Below are positions 23,109-36,514 of a stretch of 64,000 nucleotides of DNA, in pieces. A model generated the notes under the pieces. The model worked only from the letters and a program-made list of their open reading frames with translations, was not told where the DNA came from and searched no databases. The DNA comes from Armillaria gallica. Taxonomy: Eukaryota; Basidiomycota; Agaricomycetes; Agaricales; Physalacriaceae. Location of the stretch: assembly GCA_037576215.1 (NCBI GenBank), contig JBANDB010000004.1, forward strand, positions 6,448,001 through 6,512,000. The letters run 5' to 3'. The stretch's first letter is position 1; each line of letters starts with the position of its first letter. Made by a program: the position numbers and the translations under genes.

Positions 23109-25781
23109 ATGGACGCTCTCAAATCACTTGTTCAGCCTCTCGTAGGCGGCGCCGCCGGCTCGTCGGTCATTGACGGTATGAAGCTTGTCGTCCTGGGGGG
23201 AACAGTCGAGACCGCTAGACGGGTGTCGAGCTCCGCTTGGTGAGTCATTTAGCGCTTGCTGCTCGATATCGTCGCTTAATCGTTGCGTCGGTGCTACAGG
23301 TCACATTTCGTTAACTGTGAGTATCTCGTTTCTCTCTCCCCTTCACCTTTCCTCTCTCTTGGCTTCTTCCGCGGTTGCATGGGAGCCTCACCCCAGAAGC
23401 ATGCCCTCCACGAGATACTGGCCCGTTACATCCAGTGTACCTGTGGCGCGATGTATAATTTATTTATCCGACCTTACTTGTCTTGGGGGTATGCGGATAC
23501 CGCACCGGGACCTATAACTTATCAATGCTTCTCCCTTCACCTTGCATTACATCCTAATTGACCATTCACTTTCTAGCCTTCTTCCTTACGGCACATTTCT
23601 CGGAAGAAGACTATCCCTACGACTGGTTAATGCTCTGGCTCTCGCGACAGCCAGAATGGCAGCGGTCAAGAGAGTTTGAGACTACCACACGGTCTTCTTC
23701 CGGGTTTGCGCGGACCGCTGATAACTCTTTCGGCGACGATGAAGACGATGATGAAGAAGACGACGAGCCTGGAAAAGTCAAGACTCGAGTCGTATTCCAG
23801 CCGACTTTTGACACAACACATACCATATTTTATAGGGGTCATTGGTTGCGCATCAAGAGAGGCAGGAAGAATGATGGTAGCGGCTGCGAAGTCTTGTCCA
23901 TCAGGTGCTTATTATCTCTTCCACCTTCTGTCGCTCCGCTCATTAGGTGTCCCCAGCGTTGTCGCCCGCAATAACTCCATTCTAAAACAGCTAGTCCTCC
24001 AAGCAAAACGGGAATACGAAGCAGAAGCAGTTCATCGCATTCAGATCTATTTTGCCGATTCCCATGGAAGCTGGCGTTGGACGGATTCGCGGCACAAGCG
24101 TCCTATGGGCTCTATCGTCCTCAACCCAGGCGTCAAGGAGATGCTTCTTGGTGACACCCGGGATTTTCTAAAGTCGGAGCAGGTGCGTCGTTTCTGTTCT
24201 TCGTGGGATTAGTACTCACGGATGTTCCTCTGACAGTGGTACGCTGACCGTGGTATTCCCTTCCGCCGAGGCTATCTTCTTCACGGTGTCCCTGGATCGG
24301 GCAAATCGTCGCTTATACACGCTATCGCGGGCGAGCTCATGCTAGACATCTACGTCGTGTCACTGTCGTCGTCGTGGATAAGCGATAGTACTTTGACGAC
24401 GCTGATGGGCCGTGTTCCGTCAAGGTGTATTCTTCTTCTGGAAGATTTGGACGCAGCCTTTACCAGAAGTGTGTCGAGGGACAAGAATTCGAGCGGTAAC
24501 CCCGACGGGAATAACAACGAGGGTGACAATGACCAGAGCAACACCACGACGCCAGCGGGTCCGTCCACTGGTAGGAGGAGACATCAGAGGGATCAGCTGT
24601 CAGACGTGAACACACTGAGTTTGAGTGGCTTGTTGAACGCACTAGACGGTGTGGCGGCCGCAGAAGGCAGGCTGCTCTTTGCGTAAGTCACCTAACCCCA
24701 TTTCCATCTATTCTCCTGTACTGACTCGACGGCTTTGGACAGGACAACAAATCACCTTGAGCGCCTTGACCCTGCTCTTTCCCGGCCAGGACGTATGGAC
24801 GTCTGGATCGAATTCAAGAACGCTTCCAAATGGCAGGCTGAGGCGCTCTTCCGCAATTTCTTCCCCTCGGTGGAAGAGCCTGCTGCGGCCTGTAATGGCG
24901 TCCCCCCTCCCGGGCCTACGCTGAGTGACATGGACGAAGCTGAGCTTGAGGGGATTGATATCCCGTCACCTCCGCAGACACCCAGCTCGGGTTCGTCGAC
25001 CTTGTGGTCTCTCTCGCCTTCCTTTGCTTCGTCGACGTCTTCGCTGCCACCATCACCGAAGAACAACGGCGCCGCTACATCCAAGGGCAGCAAGGCGTTG
25101 CCTCAGTTTGGGGCCAACAACCAAGCATACCTGCCTCCGCCTGTAGAGGAGCACATTGCGAGCAGCCAGCACTCAGCGAAGCCGTTGGATGCTGCCAAGC
25201 TTGCTTTGCTGGCCAAGAGGTTCGCGGATGCTATCCCGGAGGAGGAATTCAGTGTTGCGGCGTTGCAGGGTTATCTCCTCAAGCACAAGAGTAACCCTGA
25301 CAAGGCAGCGGATGAAGCGGCAGAATGGGTTGTGAGCGAGCGTGAGATGAAGGTCAGGTTGAAGGTCGAGAAGGAGAAGCGGGAGAAGGAGGAGAAGGAG
25401 CGGAAGGATAAGAAGAAGAAGGAGAAGGAGGACGAGAAGAAGAAACAGCAGGATCTAGAGAAGGATGAACTGGAGAAGCTGAAGAAAGAACTGAAGGAGA
25501 GAGAGGAGAAAGATAAGGAGAGAGAGCAGGCTGCTGCTGCTGCTGAGACGGAGCCGGCGCCGTCGCCTGAGATGCAAGAAGTTGTTGTCGTAGCAGTGCC
25601 TACTCCTCCGCCGGAACCGGAGTCACCTGCACCTGAGCCCGCCACTGTTGTCGCTGTCGAAGATACCAATACCGATTCTGACAGCGACAGCGACGAGGAG
25701 AACGTTCCCCCGGAACCTGCCGTCCAGCCCGACGAATGGGAATCCACCTGGACACCGCCGGGCAAGTGGGCGAAGCACTGA
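23109..25781 (+). CDS. BCS1-like AAA ATPase with long coiled-coil tail
   Basis: Related to mitochondrial Bcs1, the AAA ATPase that translocates the folded Rieske protein for complex III assembly. Order: short N-terminus from ATG 23109; Bcs1_N-type region (FSEEDYPYDWLMLWLSRQPEW, TIFYRGHWLRIKRGRK, SILKQLVLQAKREYE); linker GSIVLNPGVKEMLLGDTRDFL; AAA core with Walker A (GVPGSGKSS), Walker B (RCILLLEDLDAAF), a 50-residue low-complexity Asn/Gly/Thr insert, then LSGLLNALDGVAAAEGRLLFATTNH and the arginine-finger block SRPGRMDVWIEF. After it comes an unusual extension: Ser/Pro linker, a helical LAKRFADAIPEEEFSVAALQ-type segment, a Lys/Glu coiled coil of about 70 residues, and a Pro/Asp-rich end. Basidiomycete genomes hold many such Bcs1 paralogues with tails; this is probably one of them and not the complex III chaperone itself. 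Confidence 0.85.
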
Positions 25782-27694
25782 CTACGCTCGGAAATGGACA
25801 CTGAGACTACTTTAACCCCCCTGTCACTAACTCATCTGCATGCCCTCCCGCATGCCTATATGTATTATCCCATCATCATCCGGTTTTATTTTCAACTGTA
25901 CGCTATCTTATTGCATCTCATCCCGCAATAAACATCCCATCCCACCCCCCACCCACCGCATTTGTTGTCCATATTACATCTGTCTCTGTTTTTCTAGCTT
26001 TCGGATTCGTGTTCCTTGTGTATGGTTTTGTGTATCTCTGATGAAAATATATCTGGTTTAGTAACCGCTAGTTGTGGTGTAGATACTATTTCGTTTTCAT
26101 ATCTGAGGTGGCCGGACTGAATTGTCAACATATTTGGGATCATGGAAGAAACCAGCTGAGCTTGCTGATCGGCCTTTGCCGGAGCGTTTTTTCTTGTCCA
26201 CGTCGATGTCCACGGTGCTGCTCAGCTGGACCTCACACGAGATTGTACACTTCTCAACCCTCACCTATAGTGGTGAATCATGCTCTATGCGAAGGTTAGG
26301 AAAGGTCCTGGATTCACATGGGCTTTTATGGCATCATAGCCCTGCAAACTGTTCGTGACCCTGCATAAGTAGCCATAGAACCTATGCCTTTGGGTCGATG
26401 CTTTCTTTACCAGAAATAGCATCCGTCCGTTCTTCATCGGTAAGAGTAGTTATCACGACTTTGAATGCAATCGTTTACGAGACGTTCAAGCCAAAAGCCT
26501 AGGAATTTCCCATGAATAAATCTTAGTTCCCCTTCCTTCCTTTCCAGTCAAGAGAGAAAAAAACCTAGTGCGTCAGCTGGTCAATTTTTTCCATTTATTT
26601 ATTCGCATGTGGCTGAGATCTCAGGTAGCCTTTCATCCGCCTCAAACACTGTATACTGTCTATAAATACGCGGGCGGCCATTACCCTTTCTGGTCAAGGC
26701 GACTTCTGTCAGTGTCAGATCAAAGCAAATTCATGAAACCCCGAATTTCCATTCCATTTCCCCCTTTTACTCATTATTGACAGAGCCGTGTTATCGTCGC
26801 GGATGCGCCGCTTTTAGAAGGCCCTGGACTCATGTTGGGGCATTTTTTAGTGTCAAAATTGACCGGACACTTCTTGTGTTATGACCACTACCATCTCGAC
26901 ATCTTAGGACTTTTCTTCTTTTCTCCTTCCAATCTCTTATCGCATCCACGCTGATAGGAGGACGATGATCTTGCCTAAGGCAGTGCGACAATACAGTCGA
27001 TCCTCGTCATCCGCTACGTCGTTCCGACTGGTGCAATCGCAATATTCGTTGCGTCAATAGTCCCCGAACTTCGAGATGACGAGTATCGTTAGGGTCGACG
27101 GGGTTCCGACGGTCGCCAGGCAGTACTAGATGTACCGTGAGTAGAAGAACAGCCTTTAGGCTATTTCGAATGCCAAGAGGTTACTCACGAGTACTTTTTA
27201 TTGCCTTGTCCGCAATGATTTACCAGGCAGATGTGGTTTTATTCCCGATCATAACTCCACCGCAGTTGCAGCATGAGGGTCTCCAGTTCCGTCCCCTTAC
27301 CGAGGGCTATCGAACAAAATTACAGGACAATTATCAAAGGAGGGAGACTCAACAGAGTGGAGACTAGTGAGACCTGATCGCGTTCGAGTCATTGTCAACA
27401 TCGGAAACCGATAATACCGGAATTCGATCGCGTTAGGTCAGGTGACGACGCGTCCACCAAACAAGAGCAATCGTTGCCACGGCCGCTTCTTCGTCGCATA
27501 ACATCCAAATTCTAAATCTAACCCGAATTTGATCCAAATCTGACAACCTCTCGAGACGCTCTACAACTCCACTGTGCGGTTCAGAAGCATCACTGATTCC
27601 CCAGTATTGTTCAAATTTTTTTTTGCAGCGTTGTCCTGTCCGCTAACCACCATCTTCTAGTTAATCCCGCTCTGAATGTCTGTGGTCGACGTAA
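25782..27694. other. 1.9 kb intergenic region
   Basis: Terminator side of the BCS1-like gene and upstream side of the membrane-protein gene. Frames up to about 78 codons only; no RNA gene, long repeat or transposon end recognised. Confidence 0.45.
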
Positions 27695-29589
27695 ATGGCT
27701 GCATTATATCTTCATAATGCAATTTTCTCCCCCGAACCAGTAGAATTGCCATCCTCACATTCGCGGACAATCTCGACGGCGACATTGAGGACCATCGCTT
27801 CAGATCGCTCTCATCCGACAGAACCACTACTCGACCCGTTGTACTCTGGTTCAGCGTATCTCGACCTTCTCGAGCGACAACCGGCCCATCCTCGCGGTCC
27901 GAGCCCAGGTTGGGATATGGGGTTGTCCCTTGACGATATACCAACGTTGGGGGAGCGCAGGGGGTACTGGGAAAAGGCTGTTCGCCGGCGTTTAAAAGTT
28001 CTAAAGCTAACCGTGTTGGTCTTCGAAATGGTCATGGGTAGGTCTCAAATGCCGTCCTGTGACGTCTTGCTAATGCGTTCTATAGGTGCCTGGGCCGTAT
28101 ACAACACAGTCCGATATTTTCTGGCATTTGCTGTTTACCAGTCAATCACCGGCCAAGACGTTTCTCTCGCCCTAGGGACCAGTACAGCTGTCTCCGCAAC
28201 CTTTTTGTTATGCCGTGTCATCGTGTCTTTCTTCCAGACCCAGTTGATACGCGCTCACGTTCATCTGCATTCGATTCTCCTCACACGAACTATATTTCGC
28301 TTCCTCGCATCCATATTCTTGTTGGGACCTGCGATAGTCGCGTTCGCATTAACATTCGTTTGGCGAAGTGTCCCCGAAGAGCCTGAACTTAACCTGTCAC
28401 AGCGATGTGGGCTCGACCTTGACGTAGTTTGGGTTGTGTCATCGTCGAGCACGATGTGTCAGGGTAGAGCACACCATTGGGCGTCCTGGCTAGGCCTGTC
28501 TATCCTTCGCATCTTCATTACTTTGGCTATCATTGCAAGTCATTCTCACAGTCGACGTATTCGCGTACTCATCATGACTCTGTCTAGATTCCTTACAACT
28601 TGTCTTCTTCTGCCTATCAGGTTACTCGCCGCCCCTCCCAAGGAGCCCGCAGACGCAGGCGCCGCCGCCACCGCCTCGCTAACCCCGAATCAGTCGATCA
28701 GTCGATGTCTTCCTCTCCCCTTATGGCTGCCTCCTTTCATACCGCGCCCACCACTCGGTCTTCCAATCCACACTTATGCTCTACTTCTACCATCACATCC
28801 TCGCCGCGAATGCAGAAGTCCTTACGAAGCTCACGAAATAACTCGACAAGAAGCGTTCCTGTCTCTGATTCCCCACCATCGGAAGAAGACTCATCCTCCA
28901 CGGAAACCCACAATGCCCATCATACACTTATCCCTAGCGGCGAAAAATCTCGTGCATCAAGTTCAAGTGCCACCCCCCAAACTCCGACTTCTCCCCTTCC
29001 TGCAGTTTTGGACAGTGACCGTGATCTTTACAACTTTGTCGACCAATTCCGTTCACTCGTATCCCAAATCAGCCGAGAGACCGATGAAGGTCTAGAATAC
29101 GCACGTCCTGATGGATCATCTTCGAGTTCTCGTTCCGAGAGCATGGCGAGTTCGTACTCGTACTCCGCTGCCATTGGTTACGACGAATTTGGAAGGCCCT
29201 ATCCGCCGGATGATCATGTTCGGGTGCTGGGAGGGTACGTACGCCGAATGCCGACGATTGAGAGCATCGGCTCGCGTGAGATGGGTACAACGTCGAGTTT
29301 ATACACTGTTGAGCGGATGACTTCGCTTAGTCGACCGCCAACGCGAAATACGCTCCCAATTTCGAGTGAGCCTCCGAGCCGGTCGAATAGTGTGCTTATG
29401 AGTGCATGCGAGGAACTAGGGGAGCTTGCTTCTGACCACGTGGATACACGAGGCAGTGCAAGCACGGGCGGGAGTCAACCCTCGACGGCGAGTACGATGT
29501 CGTTCTATACTGCAGGGAGCGGGGGTACGGGCCCAGTGCTGGAGGCACCTCCGACGATCGTAGTCCCAGGCTCTCGTTCTCCGCTCTGA
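27695..29589 (+). CDS. multi-pass membrane protein with Ser-rich cytosolic tail
   Basis: No named family recognised. After a soluble N-terminus of about 100 residues come four or five hydrophobic segments: around MGAWAVYNTVRYFLAFAVYQ, TSTAVSATFLLCRVIVSFF, FRFLASIFLLGPAIVAFAL and WLGLSILRIFITLAIIASH. An intron of about 47 bp (28037-28085) splits the first. A second intron (28564-28620), ending CTATCAG, switches frame: the long unspliced frame runs on to 29095, but the spliced one continues with VTRRPSQGARRRRRRRHRL into a Ser/Thr/Pro-rich tail of about 320 residues that contains SDRDLYNFVDQFRSLVSQI and ends at 29589. I prefer the spliced frame because its tail has continuous protein-like composition to the stop. 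Location in plasma or internal membrane is inferred. Confidence 0.7.
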
Positions 29590-31498
29590 TTCATGCATCC
29601 TTCTTTCGGTTTCTTTCGGACGGATGAGGAAACGAACATTGGAGCTCGGACTATCCGTAACTTATCATCATTTACTGTGACTATAGATTTATCCAAGTCA
29701 ATATTGTACTTATACTCACCGGTACCCAACTGTTGTTATACTAATCCAGTGATTTCCTTGCATTGGAACGTTTTTGTTATAATTCGCTATTGCATTCCAG
29801 CATACTTAATTCCAACCCTTTCAAACAGGTATTGTAGACGCAAAGACCGCTTCAATTTCATTGATCTAGCGGCCCGAATGCGAACGTCCCTGAGCAAGGG
29901 CGAACTGGAGCTCCGGTAGATGCCTCAACTCTTCCCCTCGTCATCCTACTTTTGTATCCGCAGCTGTTGCCTACCACTAGCTCACGGCATTCTCGACGTC
30001 TGGACTTTGTTCCCTGCCTGTTCCTTTTGAACTCCGAGGGTCTTCGAGGGTGATGACGACGAAGGAGAAATGGATTCTGGTGTGTCACGAAACCAAAAAT
30101 TTGGGCCAACCCCTTCTGATATATCTCTTGTCTCTCGCTTTGGAACCCGTTTTACAGGGCCATTCATTTCCGACGGCCGATGCCAGTATCACGGACATGA
30201 GCTTTCTTCTCCTCCCTCCCACGGAGCTATATCATGTCAATTCTCGTAAAGGAAAAGGCACAATGTGAATCCTCCCTTTTTGGCCCTCTTCCTCAAATAG
30301 CGCGGGATCTTCTGGTCCGGCCTGTTTAAAAAGCTTTACTTCAGCCTCTTGTCCCCATTTACGAACTTTTGCCCCTCGTCACGCATCTGGCGTTCACTTC
30401 TGTTGGTCACATAGAGTTTCGGATTGCTTTATGGGATACCCGACGTAGGTGCGTTTGCTTACCGTTCACGCCAGGTTCCTGTAGACCTCGGCAATGTCCA
30501 GTGCGGTAGGGAAGTTCTTTATGGCTATACCTTATCCGACGTGAGAGTTTGTGGGGATGTTCCCTTGGTACTGGCAGTGGCATGTCGGTTTACCGTTCGG
30601 TCTGTTCCTGATAAGCGCCATACAAACCTACTCCACCTTCCACGTGTAACGACATGGGAATCGCTCGCTGATTGGGCTGAAGAGAGAAAGACTTCAACCG
30701 ATCGATAATACTTCGTGTTGAATGGTGGGATACGGCACGGCTGGTTGGATGCAACGATGTATTGTCGAGCAAACAGGTGGTCCCCTCGTGTGTATCGCGT
30801 AGTGCTGGGACGACCAGACTATTCAATGACGTTGCAATGACGCCCTTAATATTTATATTGGTACCCAATATTAAATCTCTTGGACATCACATTTGTGCTA
30901 AGAAAAAATTTCTTCGGCAACAATCATCACTTCTTCACTGGCTGTTACCCATTACGCTTGCAGAATAGATGTCCGCATGTAGCTTGACACCAAGGTAGAC
31001 TTCCTTGCGTTCATCATCCTTCCGTGCGTGAGTCGGTGTCGGTCCGTGTTCTGATTGTTAACATCCAGAATCGCTTCTGAGGAAACCAAATCTGAATAAC
31101 TGTTGCGTTTTCGCGTACATACTTCGGTAGTTGTCCTCGGGCACTGGCAGGTTCTGCAGGTTTCGCCGATATTTATGGGTTCAATTCTCCTTGAACGGAA
31201 ACCAGGACGATCAGATTTATATAAGCTGATATAGTTCATAATATCGGCCTGAAAAGTTCAAATCTTAGCTTGATGGTTCAAACTGATAACGCAGGAAGAG
31301 AAATCCAGATGAGTACCGGTTTACAGTGTTTCTCATGCATCTCTTGAAGAACATTGAGCATTAAATGCCACTATGCTTGTGGTTGCTGAGAGTTGTCACT
31401 TTTTGCCAAGCAGTCGAGAATTTCTCATTTTCTAGGCAAAAATCAATGATCGTATGCTTCGTAGCTTCTAAGTTGTCAGCGGATTCCGGAAGAATGAC
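29590..31498. other. 1.9 kb intergenic region
   Basis: No supported gene. A plus-strand frame at 30424-30708 (94 codons) lacks a recognisable domain. Confidence 0.45.
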
Positions 31499-31503
31499 AA
31501 AAA
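31499..31503 (-). terminator. Pol III oligo-T terminator of tRNA-Arg
   Basis: T5 on the minus strand, about 11 bases past the tRNA 3' end. Confidence 0.7.
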
Positions 31504-31514
31504 TAGTACCCAAT

Positions 31515-31599
31515 ACCGACGGTGAGGCTCGAACTCACAACCTTCGCCTACGTAATGCGGCAGTAGGAAAGCGACGCGCTACCATTACGCCACGACGGC
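31515..31599 (-). tRNA. tRNA-Arg (anticodon CCT) with short intron
   Basis: The minus strand reads as tRNA: box A TGGCGTAATGG (like yeast tRNA-Arg CCU), D stem GCG/CGC, anticodon stem TCGCT/GGCGA, loop TTCCTA with anticodon CCT, then a 14-nt intron one base 3' of the anticodon, five-base variable loop and perfect T stem GTGAG/CTCAC with loop TTCGAGC. The acceptor stem has a G:U pair at its end and one U:U mismatch at the fifth pair, so it is slightly imperfect. Still probably functional: promoter boxes and terminator are present. Confidence 0.8.
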
Positions 31600-32969
31600 T
31601 TGTTTACAGATCAATCTTAGCTTTTGAATCTGCTGCTGAAGACTTGATCGGTGCCCGTCAACCGGTACCTTGAAGACCTTTTGACAAATTGACTATGACT
31701 CCCTTCCGAGTCATCGATTTGACATGGTGTCAAATTTGGTATTTTCCTTTTATTCCCCTCGCGTAGATCTCGGAGGCGATGAGTAAACTATTGATCATGC
31801 CAGCGCCGTCCATTAATGCGCTGTACACAGGAACAGGCCAGATACACAACACTCGAGATCATTACTATTGCGGGAATCTATCGTCCAGCTTGGCCGCACG
31901 CCGTCTATATCGGATACCGGGTTTTTAAAGATCAGATCGCTCCAGACTTCCTCTTCCCTTGGGCCTTTGCTGAAAAAAGGACCTCCTGGCGGATATACAG
32001 AAGTGATCCACCAATTCAGCGCAAAACATACAAATGAAACGCCGCATCGTCTAGATCTGTCCTGAATTGCAGAACCCCTGCTCCAGTAATACCGGCGCCA
32101 CCAAAGCCTCTCTAGTCAACGGGATTTCCGTCCAGACCTGTGTGGACATATATCAGGACATGCTGGCCGACGAATATTCTAGGGTACGGTGAATCATGGA
32201 TCACATGTCACAAGGTAGTCCACCTGGTCAGCTCTTCGATAGTTCATGATGAGCAGAAGTGCATCATATCATGAACTCGTGTTGTATGTAGGTGAGGATC
32301 GAGCTTCTGGCTTAGTCTATTGGGAACCCTTCTCGTAAGGACCTTACACGGAGGCTTTAAATTCCCCCACAATACAGACAAGTTCAGTTCCATTGGGCTA
32401 CGAACGTTCAAGTTGAGCGCCGGGGATGGACGGAACTTGGAGGTATTTTTACCCTTCACGATGGAGCTGATGAGCGACCCACCTCATGTATCGGAGAGTC
32501 AGTCCTAGTCAGGCCAGGAGATATGACGGCCGGGTATCACAGGATGAAAGGCCGGTGAGATGTAATAGCCGTAGGAAGAGAAGCAAGAAGATCTCAGTAC
32601 AATCGGAGGAGCCGAAGACGAACGGGCATATGGATTCGAATGACAATTTTGGCGTTACAGCAGGGGTAACATAATGAGCTTACGACATCCCTGGATACGT
32701 AGCACAAGACCTTCTGTAGCTGATGATTGGCAAGGGCTGATTCCTTGATTCAATCCGATGCCTGTGGGGAAACTTGGCAGCATCAACCGTAGCCGAAGCC
32801 GAAGCTCTCAGCAGGGCTGAACCTGACTAGCGGATTAGGTAATTTCTTTTTCATATTAGGAATGCTCAATTGGATCTTGGATACCCGCTTCTTCCTTGCG
32901 ATCATCATTGCCAGTCCCTTATAAGTATTCGACCAGCTGTGCTCCTTCTCGCCCTTGCCTCGCTCCACC
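31600..32969. other. 1.4 kb intergenic region
   Basis: No gene supported. A short hairpin-forming inverted repeat (AGTTCATGAT ... ATCATGAACT) lies at about 32240-32278. CT-rich sequence precedes the next start. Confidence 0.4.
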
Positions 32970-33818
32970 ATGTCCGCCTCCTACCACCTCCGTCCTGTTG
33001 ATGACTCACCTGCATCGTCTGCATCTACTTCTCCTACTGCCGAGTCCTCTCGCTCGATACGCTCAGGTCTTTTGCTTCCGTCGCCGCCAACATCAGCTTC
33101 CGTTTCCAGTCGATCGCGTCGTCCTCTTTCCCCCTCCTCATTACGCGGTATGGTTTCCATTTGATTTATCTCAAGGTGGTCTACTGACGATTATTCCTTT
33201 GTAGATGTAGATCTGACTCATCATCCAGATGTGAATTCTCGTAAATATCCTGCACCACCTACGGGCCATGATTTAATGGCAATGTTCCCCCCTGCACCGC
33301 CCTCGGTTGTTCCGCATCGTACGGAGCCAACCAGCGGCTACTTTCAGCGGCAGGAGCGGGCCTTTTTTGCTCAAGCAGGGGCAGAAATCGTCCGTGTGCA
33401 CGTAGAGGTCGATATTCCCTCTCACGCAGCAACCATGCGCGACGACAAATCTCGCACAGCGGTACGAGACCCAGGTGGCCCTAGGTCTTGGCCGCCTTCA
33501 GGGCAGTCGCCCTCCCTGGGGGTCGTTGGCGCTCCATCTCATCCAAATCATTCACCCTCATCATCAGCTGCATATCCCCCCTCCTCCAGATCATCTCAGC
33601 GTAGCGGCCCGGTGCCCGTAACTCCCTCACCCCTGTTCCCACATCCGTCTTCGACCCCGAAGACACATCACCCTGATCCCACCCCTCCCGGCGCCCAGAC
33701 AAAGGTCGAGTATCCGGATGAAGGTGGAGATCCTGACGAATCGTGGAAGCGACCAATGCCTTACGCTGAGCGACGGCGAGCAGGGAAACACACTAGACGG
33801 GTCATTGTACGGAATTGA
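32970..33818 (+). CDS. Pro/Ser-rich hypothetical protein
   Basis: Two exons (intron about 33150-33204, GT-AG, phase kept) give about 260 residues starting MSASYHLRPVDDSPASS. Composition is dominated by Ser, Pro, His and Arg. There is one better-ordered stretch, RTEPTSGYFQRQERAFFAQ followed by EIVRVHVEVDIP, and a basic C-terminus (YAERRRAGKHTRRVIVRN). No domain, signal peptide or membrane segment is seen. It reads as a disordered regulatory or scaffold protein; function unknown. Confidence 0.6.
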
Positions 33819-36514
33819 TGTGTTTTACTTCCATCATCATCGTGGGCCATTAATATCGGCGTTTTTGTCAATGCTCGACTACGACCACTCTGATTCTTAT
33901 TCCTTCTCTTTTTTAATGGATTGGTTCCATTACGAGTGAGCCTCCCTTCATTCATGTATTTCATGCCCCCAATATGACACACACCTTGTGATGACGCCCA
34001 GCTATTTCTATCTACTTGCTGTCCCAACTTGCTAATACCTACCGTTATCACTAGTAATACGACTTGCTATCCATATCGCTCCCCCATTTGTCGCATCGCT
34101 CGTAGCTATAGTATTTGTATACCCACGCCATATCATATATTTAACGCATTCATTCATCCGACTGTCGAGAAGACGCCAGGGACTCGGGCTATCCATCAGA
34201 TGCCACTGTCATTTGATCGTTGGACGCAAGATCATGATCGAAACCCTTTTCGGTCGCGCCATTTGCGGTCAAGTTTGCGGGCAAAGTAACCGGAAAGACC
34301 CGCATATTGAAGATCTTGAGACGGTGGAAATATCAATTCAATACTTCCGGCGGTCGGTGTCTGTTGGCGGACTCGTAAACCGATAAGACTGGACGCTTGA
34401 CTGGGAGATGTATATCATACCTCTTTGAGCACGTTTTTTTTAGTGACAGGTTTGCGTCGATCCGATTCGATCCACCAGATCACGCAGCATAAGCTGGTAT
34501 AGTACAATTGTTACCTGGAAGGTCATGTCTATTCTAAAGCCTCAATGCATAGTCGTGTTAAGCAAGAAACATATAATGCCGCGCCATGAGGCGAAAAGGC
34601 CTTCTTCCGATGACCGAATTCCCCAAGCGATCCGCCCGCCACAACGCCATGAGTTACCGGGTTCGCTAATGTCCAGGTTTGACGGATTCTGTTCAACTCA
34701 AGTTCCCCTATTCTCCGCTTCCCCAACCCCGGTATTCTCGTTCCCACTCGCACCGCTCCCGCCAATTCGCCGACATCCAGGGAGTAATGTATACAATGAA
34801 CGAATGCCTTCTTCTACCCCGGATCTGTCTGGCCTTCGCAACTCATCATCCACGAGGCTACAATGCTTGAAAGAATCCCGTTTTTACAACAATATGCTGC
34901 CCGAGGTTTGACTGACAGTTTCGAAAAATCAAAAAATCTAGAAGAATGGCAAATCCCATGGAACAAGCGGATGCAGTGCAGTCCGAGGTTTGACTGACTA
35001 TCAACAGCCTTTTTTTGAATTCGAGGGTGAGGAGTTGAGACATGGCCTCGCGTAGCTTAAGGGAATCCATTCCGTTGATCGCGCACTGCTGGGAAGGCTA
35101 TAGACTATTCAAGGGAAGATGTAACGGTTGAAAGGGATGCGTGGGTGCATATCTCGAAGAGAAGATGTGAGCCTGGGGATCTGAAGGCATGTTAATCAAG
35201 AGCAGGCAAGTCTGGACCTGGGAAAACCGATAGCCAGAGAGCGTGACTTCAGATCCGGGATTTTCGACGCGTGGCGGATGTGGATATAGCTGCGGAGCTC
35301 ATACGGCGTGAGAGGATAACCAGATTCGGGACCGGGTCGTGAGGGGGTGTCGCGTCGTGGCATCTGCATGTATTTTACCCCAGTGAGCTGTGGAGACAGC
35401 CGTCGGTAACTTGACGCAACAACTTTACGCTGTCTGTCAGATGTACGGTGGACGAGATCCTATCAGTAAACCAACGTCAACTCCCTGACTCTCTGGCAGG
35501 CAAAATAGTGTCTCGATCTCACCTCAATGATAGCCGACGCAAAGGTTGACGTAGGAGTTGCTCTTATCACATAGGGAGCCCAGGGTTAGAAGGGTGCTAG
35601 TGGAAAAGTCTGACAGTGTGTGTGACAATTGTTTTTTATTGGATGATATGTATGAATTCGAGATGTCGAACGCTGAAGTCTTTGGGAAGAGCCAAAGTTA
35701 CTGGGTGAGAAGTCGCACTGAGACCATAGGGTGCTCTCGGGAAGACCTAGAACTATAAGGAGACAGAAGATAATCACGTATGACGGCATGCAGGTTCGCA
35801 GCATGCAACACGATCGCGTATAATTAACGACACTGTCAGACGTTGAGAAGGGTCGGACCGAGGCCGCGACGGCAAATGGGTAACATGGAGACGTGTTCCG
35901 TGCCAAAAGGGGGATCCACTGGTGTCGGACTGAGAGAATTGGTAGATCAAGTCCAAGTGCCGAGTTGGATGGGCAGAGAGATTATGTGGCATGACGACAA
36001 GCATCATCTGTCAGACGTGCACTTATGCGAAATGAAGGACCGATGAAAGCTGCTACGATAGTGACATATTGAACGTGTCGACTTGTTCGTAGTGATGATG
36101 ATCGGTGAACAATAAAATGGGGCATGCCAAATGTCGGACTCAGACCCAAAACGCTTTGTTTGATAGATCTAATCAGCGAAACAGGTAGATGTATACCAAG
36201 GGCTGGCAGGCAGGAAACAGGTGGAAACTTGTGGAAACACAGAGTAAAGCAATTTGACGACGGAAGGCCGTACAACGTTTGAAAGTCCGACCTCGTGTTC
36301 GCCAGCGAGGTAAGGCGTTTCCCGACATGTCGGAAGTCCATAGAGCTCCATAGAGATGCGTGTTTTTGTGACTGCCAGGAGGGCCAGCCAACCACAGTGC
36401 TCCCAGACTAGCATAGAGCTGTAAGGAGAAGCAGGAAGCCCCCTCTCTCAGTGCTTTGTGTACTTTTGTGTTTCTATCGCCTGAAACCAAAAATAAAACG
36501 GTGAAGGTGCAATA
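33819..36514. other. 2.7 kb gene-poor region
   Basis: Frames on both strands stay under about 140 codons and show no known domain. No tRNA, long direct repeat or transposon end was recognised. Confidence 0.5.

Noticed and set aside
24350..25801. Long minus-strand Ser-rich frames (24752-25093, 25271-25801)
   Set aside because: They are the complement of the Lys/Glu- and Pro-rich tail of the BCS1-like gene.
27695..29095. 466-codon unspliced frame
   Set aside because: It runs past a good GT-AG intron (28564-28620); the spliced alternative continues to 29589 with better composition.
32240..32278. Short inverted repeat AGTTCATGAT/ATCATGAACT as a transposon end
   Set aside because: The arms are about 18 bases apart and no flanking duplication exists; just a small hairpin.
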